DNA of 64,000 nt from Pseudomonas sp. QTF5 (GTDB lineage Bacteria > Pseudomonadota > Gammaproteobacteria > Pseudomonadales > Pseudomonadaceae). Both the position numbers and the translations under genes were made by a program. Under the pieces are notes generated by a model that was not told where the DNA came from, did not search any database, and saw only the letters and a list, made by a program, of their open reading frames with translations. Positions 46,442 through 55,803 of this stretch are shown one piece after another (position 1 is the first letter of the stretch; each line of letters begins with the position of its first letter). Location: the NCBI RefSeq assembly GCF_000512695.2, contig NZ_AZRW02000005.1, forward strand, positions 1 through 64,000, given 5' to 3'.

Positions 46442-46471
46442 GAGCGGCGCCGGAAGAACCGGCGGCCGCTC
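46442..46471. other. GC-rich hairpin between ppiA and the ABC exporter gene
   Basis: GAGCGGCGCCGG and CCGGCGGCCGCTC form a long stem over AAGAA with a single bulge. No T-run follows on either strand, so it is not a standard terminator; it may stabilise or cut the ppiA-exporter transcript. Confidence 0.6.
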
Positions 46472-46494
46472 AAAACTCCCTGTTCAGCTTAGTC

Positions 46495-47052
46495 TCAGTC
46501 GATGCGCTTGGCCGACTTGATGAACACGGGATCGGCTGGCACGTCTTTCATGCCGCTTTTGGTGGTGGTCTGGGAGTTGACGATGACATCGACGACGTCC
46601 ATGCCTTTAACGACTTTACCGAACACCGCGTAGCCGTCGCCCTGATCGAGGAAGTCATTGTCTTTGACGTTGACGAAGAACTGGCTGGTGGCCGAATCCG
46701 GGACGGAAGTACGGGCCATGGACAGCGTGCCACGCACGTTATGCAGGCCGTTTTTGGATTCGTTCTTGATCGGCGCCTTGGTTTCTTTTTGCTGCATTTG
46801 TTGAGTGAAACCGCCGCCCTGGACCATAAAGCCAGGAATCACACGGTGAAAAATCGTGTTGTTGTAGAAGCCGCTGTCGACGTACTCAAGAAAGTTCTTG
46901 GTACTGATCGGCGCCTTGACCGGGTCCAGTTCGATTTCGATCTGGCCGTTGGTGGTTTCCAGCAGCACGTGCGGCGCCTTGGCTGGCGTGGCGGCCATCA
47001 GGTTGGCAGCAAACAGAACGGAGCCGGCGGCGAGGGCGATTTTTTTCAGCAT
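46495..47052 (-). CDS. ppiA: Periplasmic peptidyl-prolyl cis-trans isomerase A
   Basis: 185 aa cyclophilin. Signal peptide with cleavage after about LMAATPAKA (residues ~18-26). Catalytic region [14 protein letters not shown] (~72-85) and [17 protein letters not shown] (~115-131). It speeds proline isomerisation in exported proteins. The ATG is 3 bases after the hydrolase stop. Confidence 0.93.
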   Translation of the reverse strand: MLKKIALAAGSVLFAANLMAATPAKAPHVLLETTNGQIEIELDPVKAPISTKNFLEYVDSGFYNNTIFHRVIPGFMVQGGGFTQQMQQKETKAPIKNESKNGLHNVRGTLSMARTSVPDSATSQFFVNVKDNDFLDQGDGYAVFGKVVKGMDVVDVIVNSQTTTKSGMKDVPADPVFIKSAKRID

Positions 47053-47055
47053 GGG

Positions 47056-47859
47056 TCAGTGATCCTGAGTGGTGGTGTCGACTGCGTTGAGAAACTCGAG
47101 CAGCGTTTGGTTGAAGCGTTCGGGTTGATCCAGCGGGGTGGCGTGGCGCGAGTCGGCGATCACCACCAGCCGCGCATCGGGCAGCAGTTTTACATAGGTT
47201 TCTTTCAATGCGACCGGGGTGTAGTCACGGTCGGCACTGACGATGAGGGTTGGACAGGACACCCTGGAAAGTCGTTCCTGAACCCCCCAGCCAACGATGG
47301 CATTGAAACTGGCGAGATAAGCACGTTTGTCGTTTTTTGCCCAGCGCGCCGCTATTTTTTGTCGTAACGAAGCTTGTTCGGGCTTGGGAAACAGTTTGGC
47401 GCCCAGGGCCTTGCCGATGGTGCCCATGCTCAGCACGTGCATCAGGCTCCAGCGTTTGAACCACTGCCAGTCATCGTTGCGGCTGCGCCGTTTGACCTCG
47501 GGCGCGCTGTTGACGATGCACAGGCTCTTGAGCAGTTGCGGCTGATCGACGGCCAACTGAAAACCGATCATCCCACCCATGGACAAGCCCACGTAATGAA
47601 CAGGGCCGAGTTTCAAATGTTCGATCAGCTCTATCAGATCAGCGCTGAACCCGGCGATGCTGTAGCGCTCGCGGGGTTTATCGGAGCGCCCGTGGCCGCG
47701 AATATCCGGGACGATCACCCGATAGCGGGCCGACAGCGCCGGGATCTGCATTTCCCAGTCCAGGGTGCTGGAACCCAACCCGTGAACCAGCAGCAACGGG
47801 GTGCCGTGGCCATATTCCTCATAGTGCAGGTTACAACCTTCATGTTCGAAATAAGCCAT
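47056..47859 (-). CDS. Alpha/beta hydrolase
   Basis: 267 aa. LLLVHGLGSSTLDWEMQIPAL (oxyanion HG), GHGRSDKP, nucleophile in VGLSMGGMIGFQL (Ser near residue 96), Asp in IVSADRDYTPV and His in ADSRHATPLDQPE complete the triad. No signal peptide. It is the first gene of a probable hydrolase-ppiA pair. Substrate unknown. Confidence 0.87.
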   Translation of the reverse strand: MAYFEHEGCNLHYEEYGHGTPLLLVHGLGSSTLDWEMQIPALSARYRVIVPDIRGHGRSDKPRERYSIAGFSADLIELIEHLKLGPVHYVGLSMGGMIGFQLAVDQPQLLKSLCIVNSAPEVKRRSRNDDWQWFKRWSLMHVLSMGTIGKALGAKLFPKPEQASLRQKIAARWAKNDKRAYLASFNAIVGWGVQERLSRVSCPTLIVSADRDYTPVALKETYVKLLPDARLVVIADSRHATPLDQPERFNQTLLEFLNAVDTTTQDH

Positions 47860-47873
47860 GGGTACACTCCGTG

Positions 47874-48797
47874 TCAGGCTTGTTCGGGGGCAGCGAAGGG
47901 CGCATCCAGCGGCGCGGTATCGAAGGTGCGCAGCAGTTCGATGAGAATCTGCGTGGCCGGGCCCAAGGGTTTGTCCTTGTTCGAATACAGGTAGAAGCTC
48001 GGGTTGCGGCTGCCGCCCTGATCCAACGGTAGCACTTTGAGCGTACCTTCCTTGAGTTCGCGTTCGATCATGTGACGGGGCAGCCAGGCGAAGCCCAGGC
48101 CGCTGCTGACGAAAGTCGCCGCGGTGGCCAGGCTGCCGACGGTCCAGCGCTGTTCGGCGCCGAGCCAGCCGACGTCTCGCGGTTGCTGACGGCCGGAGTC
48201 GCGGATTACCACTTGCATCTGGCTTTCCAGGTCCTGGAAGTTCAGTTCGCGGTTCAGGCGATGCAAGGGATGCTCGGGGTGGGCGACCGCGATAAATTCG
48301 ACATCGCTCAATTCCGCGCCCAGATACCCTGGAATACTGAACCCGGTGATGGCCAGATCGGCCACGCCTTCAAGCAACACTTCTTCCACACCCGACAACA
48401 CTTCCTCGCGCAGACGCACCCGGCAACCACGGCTTTGCGGCATGAACGCGGTCAGGGCGCGAACGAGGCGGGCGCTGGGGTAGGCGGCGTCGACCACCAG
48501 TCGCACTTCCGCTTCCCAGCCTTGCTCCATGTGATGGGCCAGGTCTTCCAGTTGGCTGGCCTGTTTCACCAGTTGCCGGGAACGGCGTAGCAGCACGCCG
48601 CCGGCCTCGGTGAGCACCGCTTTGCGGCCGTCGATGCGCAACAGCGGCACGCCGAGTTGGTCCTGCATGCGCGCTACGGTGTAGCTGACCGACGATTGCG
48701 AGCGGTGCAGCGCTTCGGCGGCCTGGGCGAAACCGCCGTGATCGACCACGGCCTGCAATGTTCGCCATTGATCAAGGGTCACGCGGGGCGCTTTCAT
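47874..48797 (-). CDS. LysR-family transcriptional regulator
   Basis: 307 aa. HTH at residues ~8-65 (LQAVVDHGGFAQAAEALHRSQSSVSYTVARMQ in two parts), effector domain ~95-295. AGAGGAGCTC precedes the ATG. It ends 14 bases before the hydrolase start in the same direction and is divergent from a small secreted protein gene. Targets not evident. Confidence 0.9.
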   Translation of the reverse strand: MKAPRVTLDQWRTLQAVVDHGGFAQAAEALHRSQSSVSYTVARMQDQLGVPLLRIDGRKAVLTEAGGVLLRRSRQLVKQASQLEDLAHHMEQGWEAEVRLVVDAAYPSARLVRALTAFMPQSRGCRVRLREEVLSGVEEVLLEGVADLAITGFSIPGYLGAELSDVEFIAVAHPEHPLHRLNRELNFQDLESQMQVVIRDSGRQQPRDVGWLGAEQRWTVGSLATAATFVSSGLGFAWLPRHMIERELKEGTLKVLPLDQGGSRNPSFYLYSNKDKPLGPATQILIELLRTFDTAPLDAPFAAPEQA

Positions 48798-48846
48798 GTT
48801 GAGCTCCTCTTGTCCTAAGCTGGCAGTCCTTATTGGAGACTGCCGA

Positions 48847-49176
48847 ATGAAAAAACTGTGTTGTGTGATGGCGGGTTATGCGGTGTTGGCGATGCTGCCG
48901 CTGACTGCATTTGCTTATCCGATCGACGTTCAAAAGCAACTGAACGGCTTGAGCATCGACTACAACGCCTTTGATACAGATGCCGATATCGCCTCCATTC
49001 AGGTGAACAACTACGGCAGCACCGATGCGATCTGCAAAGTGGTTTTCAACAATGGTCCGGAAGCGCCGCGTAACCGCACAATCGAAGTGCCCGCCGGTAA
49101 ACACAAAAACGCCACCGCCAAGTTCACCCGGACCATTATCAAGATGCGTATCAACCTGACCTGCACCCCGAAATGA
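48847..49176 (+). CDS. Small secreted protein of unknown function
   Basis: 109 aa with a signal peptide (MKKLCCVMAGYAVLAMLPLTAFA, residues 1-23). The mature ~86 residues have two cysteines (AICKVVF and LTCTPK) that could form a disulfide, and a beta-rich pattern (ASIQVNNYGSTDAIC). The start I chose fits the signal sequence. I do not recognise the family. Only 49 bases separate it from the divergent LysR start, a possible regulatory pair. Confidence 0.75.
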   Translation: MKKLCCVMAGYAVLAMLPLTAFAYPIDVQKQLNGLSIDYNAFDTDADIASIQVNNYGSTDAICKVVFNNGPEAPRNRTIEVPAGKHKNATAKFTRTIIKMRINLTCTPK

Positions 49177-49187
49177 CTTTACAACCC

Positions 49188-49277
49188 AGTGGAAGCGGGC
49201 TTGCTCGCGAAGGCATCGTGTCAGTCGAAATCACTGTTGGCTGACACACCGCTTTCGCGAGCAAGCCCGCTACTACA
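49188..49277. repeat. REPIN, family A, degenerate outer ends
   Basis: AGTGGAAGCGGGCTTGCTCG and CGAGCAAGCCCGCTACTACA: the inner arms are canonical, while both outer ends carry mismatches that break the pairing. Likely an older copy. It starts 11 bases after the preceding stop. Confidence 0.85.
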
Positions 49278-49405
49278 GGGCATGCTCTGCTTATAAACGA
49301 ATTTATCGATGCTTTGCAGCAGTTATTTGCGCTTTTTCATCGATATGACTCTGTTTAACCTTCACTCCATCGACCTACAGCATTCTCAGATGGAGGCTAC
49401 ATCCC

Positions 49406-50005
49406 ATGTCCCGCGTTCTGATCATCGAAAGCAGCGCCCGTCAGCAAGACTCGGTTTCCCGTCAGTTGACCCAGACGTTCATCAGCCAGTGGCAAGCCGC
49501 GCACCCGAACGACCAGATCACTGTCCGGGACGTAGCCGCCAATCCGGTGCCGCACCTGGACATCAACTTGTTGGGCGGCTGGATGAAACCTGCCGAACAA
49601 CGCAACGACATCGAGCAGGCCTCGCTGGAACGCTCCAACCAGTTGACCGACGAACTGCTGGCCGCCGACGTACTGGTGATGGCCGCGCCGATGTACAACT
49701 TCGCCATTCCGAGCACCCTTAAAGCCTGGCTCGACCACGTTCTGCGTGCTGGCGTGACCTTCAAGTACACCGAAACCGGTCCCCAGGGTTTGCTCAACGG
49801 CAAGCGTGCGTACGTGCTGACCGCGCGCGGTGGTATCCATGCCGGAGCCACCTCTGATCACCAGGAACCGTACCTGCGTCAGGTCATGGCTTTCATCGGC
49901 ATCCACGACGTGACGTTCATCCACGCCGAAGGCATGAACCTGGGCGGCGGCTTCCAGGAGAAAGGCTTGAACCAGGCCAACGCCAAACTTTCCCAGGTTG
50001 CCTGA
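49406..50005 (+). CDS. azoR: FMN-dependent NADH-azoreductase / quinone reductase
   Basis: 199 aa flavodoxin-like. SSARQQDSVSRQLT (~8-21, FMN phosphate loop), APMYNFAIPSTLKAWLDHV (~93-111) and LTARGGIHAG (~140-149) are AzoR/AcpD motifs. Reduces azo dyes and quinones with NADH. A terminator follows. Confidence 0.93.
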   Translation: MSRVLIIESSARQQDSVSRQLTQTFISQWQAAHPNDQITVRDVAANPVPHLDINLLGGWMKPAEQRNDIEQASLERSNQLTDELLAADVLVMAAPMYNFAIPSTLKAWLDHVLRAGVTFKYTETGPQGLLNGKRAYVLTARGGIHAGATSDHQEPYLRQVMAFIGIHDVTFIHAEGMNLGGGFQEKGLNQANAKLSQVA

Positions 50006-50111
50006 GCCGTTAATCGCCAGATAATCGCTGGAGGGTCTAGTGACCTGGCGCAACCCTTCAAGCCTGTACGCGCATCGAACCTCCTTTGCACTTGTTGCTC
50101 CTGAGTGCTCT

Positions 50112-50150
50112 AGCCCGATTGAACGCATTAGCGAGATCGGGCTTTTTTTT
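50112..50150 (+). terminator. Rho-independent terminator after azoR
   Basis: AGCCCGAT..ATCGGGCT stem with a 16-base loop and eight T residues. The rest of the 346-bp gap up to the next gene holds a REPIN and a short leader. Confidence 0.85.
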
Positions 50151-50182
50151 GCCTGCGATTTGGTAAGCGGACACACAACACC

Positions 50183-50272
50183 TGTGGGAGCGGGCTTGCT
50201 CGCGAATGCGGTGGGTCAGTCAACATTAATATCGACTGACACGCCCTCTTCGCGAGCAAGCCCGCTCCCACA
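50183..50272. repeat. REPIN, family A
   Basis: Perfect TGTGGGAGCGGGCTTGCTCG inverted pair with the GTCAGTC..GACTGAC inner pairing common to several copies here. Confidence 0.92.
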
Positions 50273-50351
50273 GGGGATTTATGTGTTGCCTGGCGATTCG
50301 CGATGACGGGCAAAACCCGCTATCGTCGCCGCCATTCGAAACGAGGCGACC

Positions 50352-51218
50352 ATGGGCTATCTACTTTTTGTCACGCTGATCCAGGCGTTTTCCTTCAGCT
50401 TGATCGGCGAATACCTGGCCGGGCATGTCGACAGTTACTTCGCGGTGCTGGTGCGGGTGCTGCTGGCGGGGCTGGTGTTCATTCCGCTGACGCGCTGGCG
50501 TCAGGTCGAGCCGGCGTTCATGCGCGGGATGTTGCTGATCGGCGCGTTGCAGTTCGGCGTGACTTACGTCTGCCTGTACCTGAGCTTTCGAGTGCTGACG
50601 GTGCCGGAGGTGCTGCTGTTCACCATCCTCACGCCGCTGCACGTGACCCTGATCGAAGACGCACTAAACCGGCGCTTCAATCCCTGGGCATTGATCGCGG
50701 CACTGGTGGCGGTGGCGGGCGCGGCAATGATTCGCTATGACCGGATCAACCCGGATTTCTTCATGGGTTTTCTATTGCTGCAACTGGCCAACTTCACCTA
50801 CGCCGCCGGGCAGGTGCTCTACAAACATCTGGTGGCCCGCCATCCGAGCGATCTGCCGCATTACCGGCGCTTCGGCTACTTCTACCTGGGTGCATTGGCG
50901 GTGGCGTTGCCGGCGTTTCTGCTGTTCGGCAAACAGAACTTCCTGCCCGAAGCACCGCTGCAATGGGGCGTGCTGCTGTTCCTCGGCCTGGTCTCGACCG
51001 CGCTGGGTTTGTATTGGTGGAACAAGGGCGCGTGCCTGGTCAACGGCGGGACGTTGGCGGTGATGAACAATTTGCATGTGCCGGTGGGGTTGCTGATCAA
51101 TTTGCTGATCTGGAATCAGCATGAAGAGCTGGGGCGGTTGTTGTTTGGTGGGATGGTGATTCTGATGGCGGTATGGATTAGTCGGTTGGGTGTACGCCGG
51201 CCGGTGGTTGCACACTAA
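50352..51218 (+). CDS. EamA/DMT-family transporter
   Basis: 288 aa with about ten membrane spans in two EamA repeats (~5-135 and ~145-280), including LALYW-type end LGLYWWNKGACLVNGG. Probably an exporter of amino acids or other small metabolites. CGAGGCGACC precedes the ATG. Flanked by REPINs on both sides; single-gene unit. Confidence 0.87.
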   Translation: MGYLLFVTLIQAFSFSLIGEYLAGHVDSYFAVLVRVLLAGLVFIPLTRWRQVEPAFMRGMLLIGALQFGVTYVCLYLSFRVLTVPEVLLFTILTPLHVTLIEDALNRRFNPWALIAALVAVAGAAMIRYDRINPDFFMGFLLLQLANFTYAAGQVLYKHLVARHPSDLPHYRRFGYFYLGALAVALPAFLLFGKQNFLPEAPLQWGVLLFLGLVSTALGLYWWNKGACLVNGGTLAVMNNLHVPVGLLINLLIWNQHEELGRLLFGGMVILMAVWISRLGVRRPVVAH

Positions 51219-51223
51219 TCCCT

Positions 51224-51313
51224 TGTGGGAGCGGGCTTGCTCGCGAATGCGGTATGACATTCAACATAGATGTCGGCTGACACTCCGCCTTCGCGAGCAA
51301 GCCCGCTCCCACA
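51224..51313. repeat. REPIN, family A
   Basis: Canonical pair starting 5 bases after the EamA stop and ending 14 bases before the convergent channel gene. Confidence 0.92.
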
Positions 51314-51327
51314 GGTTAGAGACGGTG

Positions 51328-52626
51328 TTACATAACGTGTTTTTCGGGCTCGGGAATGTGGCTCGCGCCCAACACCGCCGGGAGCAACCCCGAGCGCAGA
51401 TCCCCGCCACTCGGCTGCTGATAAAGGCTCAAGCCAAACTCCGGCAGCACCGCCAGCAGGTAATCGAAAATATCCCCCTGTATCCGCTCGTAATCGGCCC
51501 ACACGGTCGTGCGGGTGAAGCAGTAGATCTCCAGCGGAATGCCCTGAGCGGTGGTCTGCATCTGGCGAACCATGCAGGTCATGTTCGGCTGAATCTCCGG
51601 GTGACTCTTCAGATACGCCAGCGCATAGGCGCGGAAGGTGCCGATGTTGGTCATCCGTCGACGATTGGCCGACATCGCCGCGACGTTGCCCTGAGCTTCG
51701 TTCCACGCCTTGAGCTCGGCTTTCTTGCGGCTCATGTAGTCGGTCAGCAGATGCACCTGGGACAGTTTCTGCTCTTCATCATCGCGGATGAAACGCACGC
51801 CGCTGGCGTCGATGAACAGGCTGCGCTTGATCCGTCGCCCGCCGGACTGCTGCATGCCGCGCCAGTTCTTGAACGACTCGGACATCAGGCGCCAGGTCGG
51901 GATCGACACAATAGTCTTGTCGAAATTCTGCACCTTGACCGTGTGCAAGGTGATGTCCACCACATCACCGTCGGCACCGACTTGCGGCATCTCGATCCAG
52001 TCGCCGACCCGCAGCATATCGTTGCTGGTCAGTTGCACGCTGGCGACGAATGACAACAGGGTGTCCTTGTAGACCAACAGAATCACCGCCGACATGGCAC
52101 CCAGACCCGACAGCAGCAACAGCGGCGAACGGTCGATCAACGTGGCGACGATGATGATCGCGCCAAACACGAACAACACCATTTTTGTCAGTTGCACGTA
52201 ACCCTTGATCGAGCGGGTACGGGCGTGTTCGGTGCGGGCATAGATGTCCAGCAGGGCATTGAGCAATGCGCTGACGGCCAACACCAGGAACAGAATGGTG
52301 AACGCCAGCGCCACGTTGCCGAGGAAATTCAGGCTGGTCTTGCCCAACTCCGGCACCAGGTGCAGGCCGAACTGGATCATCAGCGAGGGCGTCATCTGCG
52401 CCAGGCGATGAAACACTTTGTTGTGGCGAAAATCGGTGATCCAGTGCAGCGACGGCTGGCGGCCGAGCATTTTGGTCGCGTGAAGAATGAGGTAACGCGC
52501 CACTCGTCCGAGCACCAGCGCCACTACTAGCAGCAACATCAGCGCGAGCGTGGAATGCAGGAGCGGGTGCTGATCGAGAGCACCCCAGAGGTCTTGGGCG
52601 TTGAGCCAGAGCTGTTTGATATCCAT
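51328..52626 (-). CDS. Mechanosensitive ion channel, YbdG type
   Basis: 432 aa. Five predicted spans in residues ~20-185, then the MscS pore helix and beta domain (GLGAMSAVILLVYKDTLLSFVASVQL; DMLRVGDWIEMPQVGADGDV; FDKTIVSIPTWRL). The insertion GMQQSGGRRIKRSLFID and the long C-terminal domain match YbdG rather than MscS. Protects against osmotic downshock or signals osmotic stress. Start chosen at MDIKQLW. Divergent from the helicase gene. Confidence 0.87.
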   Translation of the reverse strand: MDIKQLWLNAQDLWGALDQHPLLHSTLALMLLLVVALVLGRVARYLILHATKMLGRQPSLHWITDFRHNKVFHRLAQMTPSLMIQFGLHLVPELGKTSLNFLGNVALAFTILFLVLAVSALLNALLDIYARTEHARTRSIKGYVQLTKMVLFVFGAIIIVATLIDRSPLLLLSGLGAMSAVILLVYKDTLLSFVASVQLTSNDMLRVGDWIEMPQVGADGDVVDITLHTVKVQNFDKTIVSIPTWRLMSESFKNWRGMQQSGGRRIKRSLFIDASGVRFIRDDEEQKLSQVHLLTDYMSRKKAELKAWNEAQGNVAAMSANRRRMTNIGTFRAYALAYLKSHPEIQPNMTCMVRQMQTTAQGIPLEIYCFTRTTVWADYERIQGDIFDYLLAVLPEFGLSLYQQPSGGDLRSGLLPAVLGASHIPEPEKHVM

Positions 52627-52819
52627 GGGTGAAAACGGTTCTTCTGTAGGACGCGACGGGGCGATTAGAGCATTTAAGACGTTCCGGATGACGTTTTGAG
52701 ACAAAACAGGCAACAAAAAAACCACTGTTTGCAGCCGTTTGTATAAAGAAACTCGGCCTTCGCGCTCGAAACCGTTACCCTATGCAGCTGTTTTTTTGTA
52801 TTTCTTCGAGGTAGCACCC

Positions 52820-54166
52820 GTGTTTTCCCAATTCGCCCTGCACGAACGCCTGCTCAAAGCCGTGGCCGAGCTTAAATTTGTCGAGCCAACGCCTGTGCAA
52901 GCAGCGGCTATCCCGCTGGCGCTCCAAGGGCGTGACCTGCGGGTGACAGCGCAAACCGGTAGCGGCAAAACCGCTGCCTTCGTTTTGCCGATCCTCAACC
53001 GCTTGATCGGCCCGGCTAAAGTCCGCGTCAGCATCAAGACCCTGATCCTGCTGCCGACCCGCGAGCTGGCCCAGCAGACCATCAAGGAAGTCGAGCGCTT
53101 CGCTCAGTTCACCTTCATCAAGTCCGGCCTGATCACCGGCGGTGAAGACTTCAAGGTCCAGGCCGCCATGCTGCGCAAGGTGCCGGACATCCTGATCGGT
53201 ACGCCGGGCCGGATGATCGAGCAACTGAACGCCGGCAACCTCGACCTCAAAGAAGTCGAAGTGCTGGTGCTCGACGAAGCCGACCGCATGCTCGACATGG
53301 GCTTTGCCGAAGACGTGCAGCGTCTGGTGGAAGAGTGCACCAACCGTCAGCAAACCATGCTGTTCTCCGCCACCACCGGCGGTTCGGGCCTGCGCGAGAT
53401 GGTCGCCAAGGTCCTGAACAACCCTGAACACTTGCAGCTGAACAACGTCAGCGATCTGAACGCCACCACGCGTCAGCAGATCATCACCGCCGACCACAAT
53501 CAGCACAAAGAACAGATCGTGAACTGGCTGCTGGCCAACGAGACCTATCAGAAGGCCATCGTGTTCACCAACACCCGAGCCATGGCCGACCGTATCTACG
53601 GCCGTCTGGTGGCGCAGGAATACAAAGCGTTCGTGCTGCACGGTGACAAAGACCAGAAGGACCGCAAACTGGCCATCGACCGTCTGAAGCAGGGCGGCGT
53701 GAAGATTCTCGTGGCCACTGACGTCGCTGCCCGTGGCCTGGACGTGGAAGGCCTGGACCTGGTGATCAACTTCGACATGCCGCGCAGCGGCGACGAATAC
53801 GTTCACCGCATCGGTCGCACCGGCCGCGCTGGCAACGATGGCCTGGCCATCTCGCTGATCTGCCACGGCGACTGGAACCTGATGTCGAGCATCGAGCGCT
53901 ACCTCAAGCAGAGCTTCGAGCGCCGCACCATCAAGGAAGTCAAAGGCACCTACGGCGGACCGAAAAAGGTCAAGGCCTCGGGCAAAGCCGTTGGCGTGAA
54001 GAAGAAAAAGGTCGACGCCAAGGGCGACAAAAAGAAAACCGGCGCCAAGGCCCCGACCAAGCGCAAGATCGCCAACCGCCCGAAGACCGACGCCCTGTCG
54101 CTGGTCAGCAAGGACGGCATGGCCCCGCTCAAGCGCCGCAAGCCGGAAGCACCGGCTGCTGAATAA
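52820..54166 (+). CDS. DEAD-box ATP-dependent RNA helicase
   Basis: 448 aa. Q motif VEPTPVQAAAIP, motif I AQTGSGKT (~44-51), PTRELAQQ, motif II DEADRMLDMGF (~151-161), motif III SAT, and motif VI HRIGRTGRAG (~330). A ~60-residue Lys-rich tail follows. Starts with GTG after CGAGGTAG. The set is complete, so it should be an active helicase, probably for ribosome assembly or mRNA turnover at low temperature. I cannot assign RhlE, SrmB or DbpA with confidence. Confidence 0.92.
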   Translation: MFSQFALHERLLKAVAELKFVEPTPVQAAAIPLALQGRDLRVTAQTGSGKTAAFVLPILNRLIGPAKVRVSIKTLILLPTRELAQQTIKEVERFAQFTFIKSGLITGGEDFKVQAAMLRKVPDILIGTPGRMIEQLNAGNLDLKEVEVLVLDEADRMLDMGFAEDVQRLVEECTNRQQTMLFSATTGGSGLREMVAKVLNNPEHLQLNNVSDLNATTRQQIITADHNQHKEQIVNWLLANETYQKAIVFTNTRAMADRIYGRLVAQEYKAFVLHGDKDQKDRKLAIDRLKQGGVKILVATDVAARGLDVEGLDLVINFDMPRSGDEYVHRIGRTGRAGNDGLAISLICHGDWNLMSSIERYLKQSFERRTIKEVKGTYGGPKKVKASGKAVGVKKKKVDAKGDKKKTGAKAPTKRKIANRPKTDALSLVSKDGMAPLKRRKPEAPAAE

Positions 54167-54186
54167 AGCGCGGTAGCGATCCAATA

Positions 54187-54216
54187 AAAAACCCGGACAG
54201 TGTCCGGGTTTTTTTT
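54187..54216 (+). terminator. Rho-independent terminator after helicase gene
   Basis: AAAACCCGGACA..TGTCCGGGTTTT perfect stem and T-run, 20 bases after the stop. Confidence 0.94.
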
Positions 54217-54220
54217 ACGT

Positions 54221-54280
54221 CAAAAGATCGCAGCAGCTCCTACAGCTGCACGCTCAGCTGCCGAAGGCTGCGATCTTTTG
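54221..54280. repeat. Family D palindromic repeat (CAAAAGATCGCAG..)
   Basis: CAAAAGATCGCAGCAGCTCC..and GGCTGCGATCTTTTG arms. It immediately follows the terminator and ends 10 bases before the convergent small gene. Confidence 0.82.
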
Positions 54281-54290
54281 ATCTGGCCCG

Positions 54291-54566
54291 TTAGCTCTCG
54301 GCCTTTTTCTCTGCCGACTGCAACTCCTTGAGACGCTGATCGATCAACTGGCACTTGTCCGGCAAATCCGCGCTGGCCGTCTCCAGGTCCATCTTCTGCA
54401 ACTCGTCATTGATCTCCTTGGCCTTGGCCGGGTTCTGCTCCGTGATCTTGGCGACTTCCTTGGCCAGTTGTTCGCGCTTGGCGGTGGCTTCGTCGGGAGG
54501 GCAGGCCCAAACGGGGAGGGCGCAGGCGAGGGTGGCGGCGAGAGTGAGTTTGAGCAGGGTTTTCAT
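54291..54566 (-). CDS. Small periplasmic helical protein
   Basis: 91 aa. Signal peptide MKTLLKLTLAATLACALPVWA (1-21), then an 70-residue charged helix region with coiled-coil heptads (REQLAKEVAKITEQNPAKAKE) and two Cys (ACPPDE and DKCQLID) that may pair. Unknown function; single gene. Confidence 0.78.
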   Translation of the reverse strand: MKTLLKLTLAATLACALPVWACPPDEATAKREQLAKEVAKITEQNPAKAKEINDELQKMDLETASADLPDKCQLIDQRLKELQSAEKKAES

Positions 54567-54715
54567 AAAGTCAGGCCTCGGTTCCGGATAAGGCGGGTTA
54601 TCCGGTTGAGGGCTGAAGAGCGGAAAAAGTTCAGTGACAGAGCAGGACGTGCCTTATTCCGAGGTTGTTATAGGGCACAGGCAAACGCACAACCTACAGA
54701 ACACCACGCAACCTC

Positions 54716-54804
54716 GTGGGAGCGAGCCTGCTCGCGATAGCGGTGCATCAGCCGACATCAATGTTGAATGTTAGTCAGTCTTCGCGAGCAGGCTCGCTCC
54801 CACA
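54716..54804. repeat. REPIN, family A variant
   Basis: GTGGGAGCGAGCCTGCTCGC and GCGAGCAGGCTCGCTCCCAC: compensating changes in both arms keep the stem. The surrounding 301-bp gap has no other feature I can support. Confidence 0.9.
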
Positions 54805-54867
54805 GGGGATTTGTGATGTTGGCGGATGTTGTGTTCAACCCGGCCCAATGCCCGCGATGGCTGCGGT

Positions 54868-55602
54868 TTATCCCCCCTGGCAGCAACTGGCCGGTGCCTT
54901 GTCCTCATACCGATCGTGATGCCTCACCCAATCCATGATTTCCTCTTCATTACGGCCCTTAGGCGTGAGGTCCAGATAGTTGTAGGCGCCGACCAGCAGG
55001 TCCAGGCCGCGGGCATACGTTGAATAGGTGTGAAAAATCTCGCCCGCTTCGTTGCGATAAAACACGCTGAGGCCGGGGAGTTCTTCTTCGGCACCGTCGG
55101 ATTTTTCGTAGTTGTAAGTAGCTTTTCCGGCGGCGACGTCTTCGGCTCGGGCTGAGACGCCAAAGTCATAGTTGAAATCGCAGCCTTCGGACGACACCCA
55201 GTCGAATTTCCAGCCCATGCGCCGTTTGAAGGGCTGGAATTCGGCGAACGGTGCATGGGAAACTGCGACCACGGCTACATCGTGATGGGCCAGGTGTTGG
55301 TTGGCGCCGTCGATGTGGTCGGACAGGAACGAGCAACCCGGGCAGCCTTCGTCCCAGCCAGCGGCGAACATGAAGTGATAGATGATCAATTGGCTGCGGC
55401 CGCCGAACAGATCGGCCAGGCTCAGCTCGCCGGTGGGGCCCTGGAAGCGGTATGGCTTGTCGATTTTCACCCAGGGCAGGGCGCGGCGTTCGGCGCTGAG
55501 TTTGTCGCGCTCCCTGGTGAAGGCTTTTTCGTGGGCCAGGTGTTGTTTGCGAGCGGCGAGCCATTCTTCTCGGGGCACGACCGGGTGATTCTGAATGTTC
55601 AT
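54868..55602 (-). CDS. DUF899 thioredoxin-like protein
   Basis: 244 aa cytosolic protein. Start PVVPREEWLAARKQHLAHEK and central HFMFAAGWDEGCPGCSFLSDHI, with a CPGC redox-type motif (~residues 88-91), define the family. Thioredoxin fold, activity unproven. It ends in CCQGG. Single gene. Confidence 0.88.
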   Translation of the reverse strand: MNIQNHPVVPREEWLAARKQHLAHEKAFTRERDKLSAERRALPWVKIDKPYRFQGPTGELSLADLFGGRSQLIIYHFMFAAGWDEGCPGCSFLSDHIDGANQHLAHHDVAVVAVSHAPFAEFQPFKRRMGWKFDWVSSEGCDFNYDFGVSARAEDVAAGKATYNYEKSDGAEEELPGLSVFYRNEAGEIFHTYSTYARGLDLLVGAYNYLDLTPKGRNEEEIMDWVRHHDRYEDKAPASCCQGG

Positions 55603-55803
55603 GATGATTTCTCCTGCATGCTTTGGCGAAAGTCGATCTGCGCAGAGGGGTAAACCGTCTTACGTAGCCTAGTCGTTTGGCCTGTGCCCTATTCGACATA
55701 CCGCCGGTCGGTAGGGCGGAATACCTCGGCTGAACGGCCGCCGTTCCTGTCGGTCACAAACTGTGAAGGCCATCTCACTCGCGGGCACTGGAGGTTGATC
55801 AGG

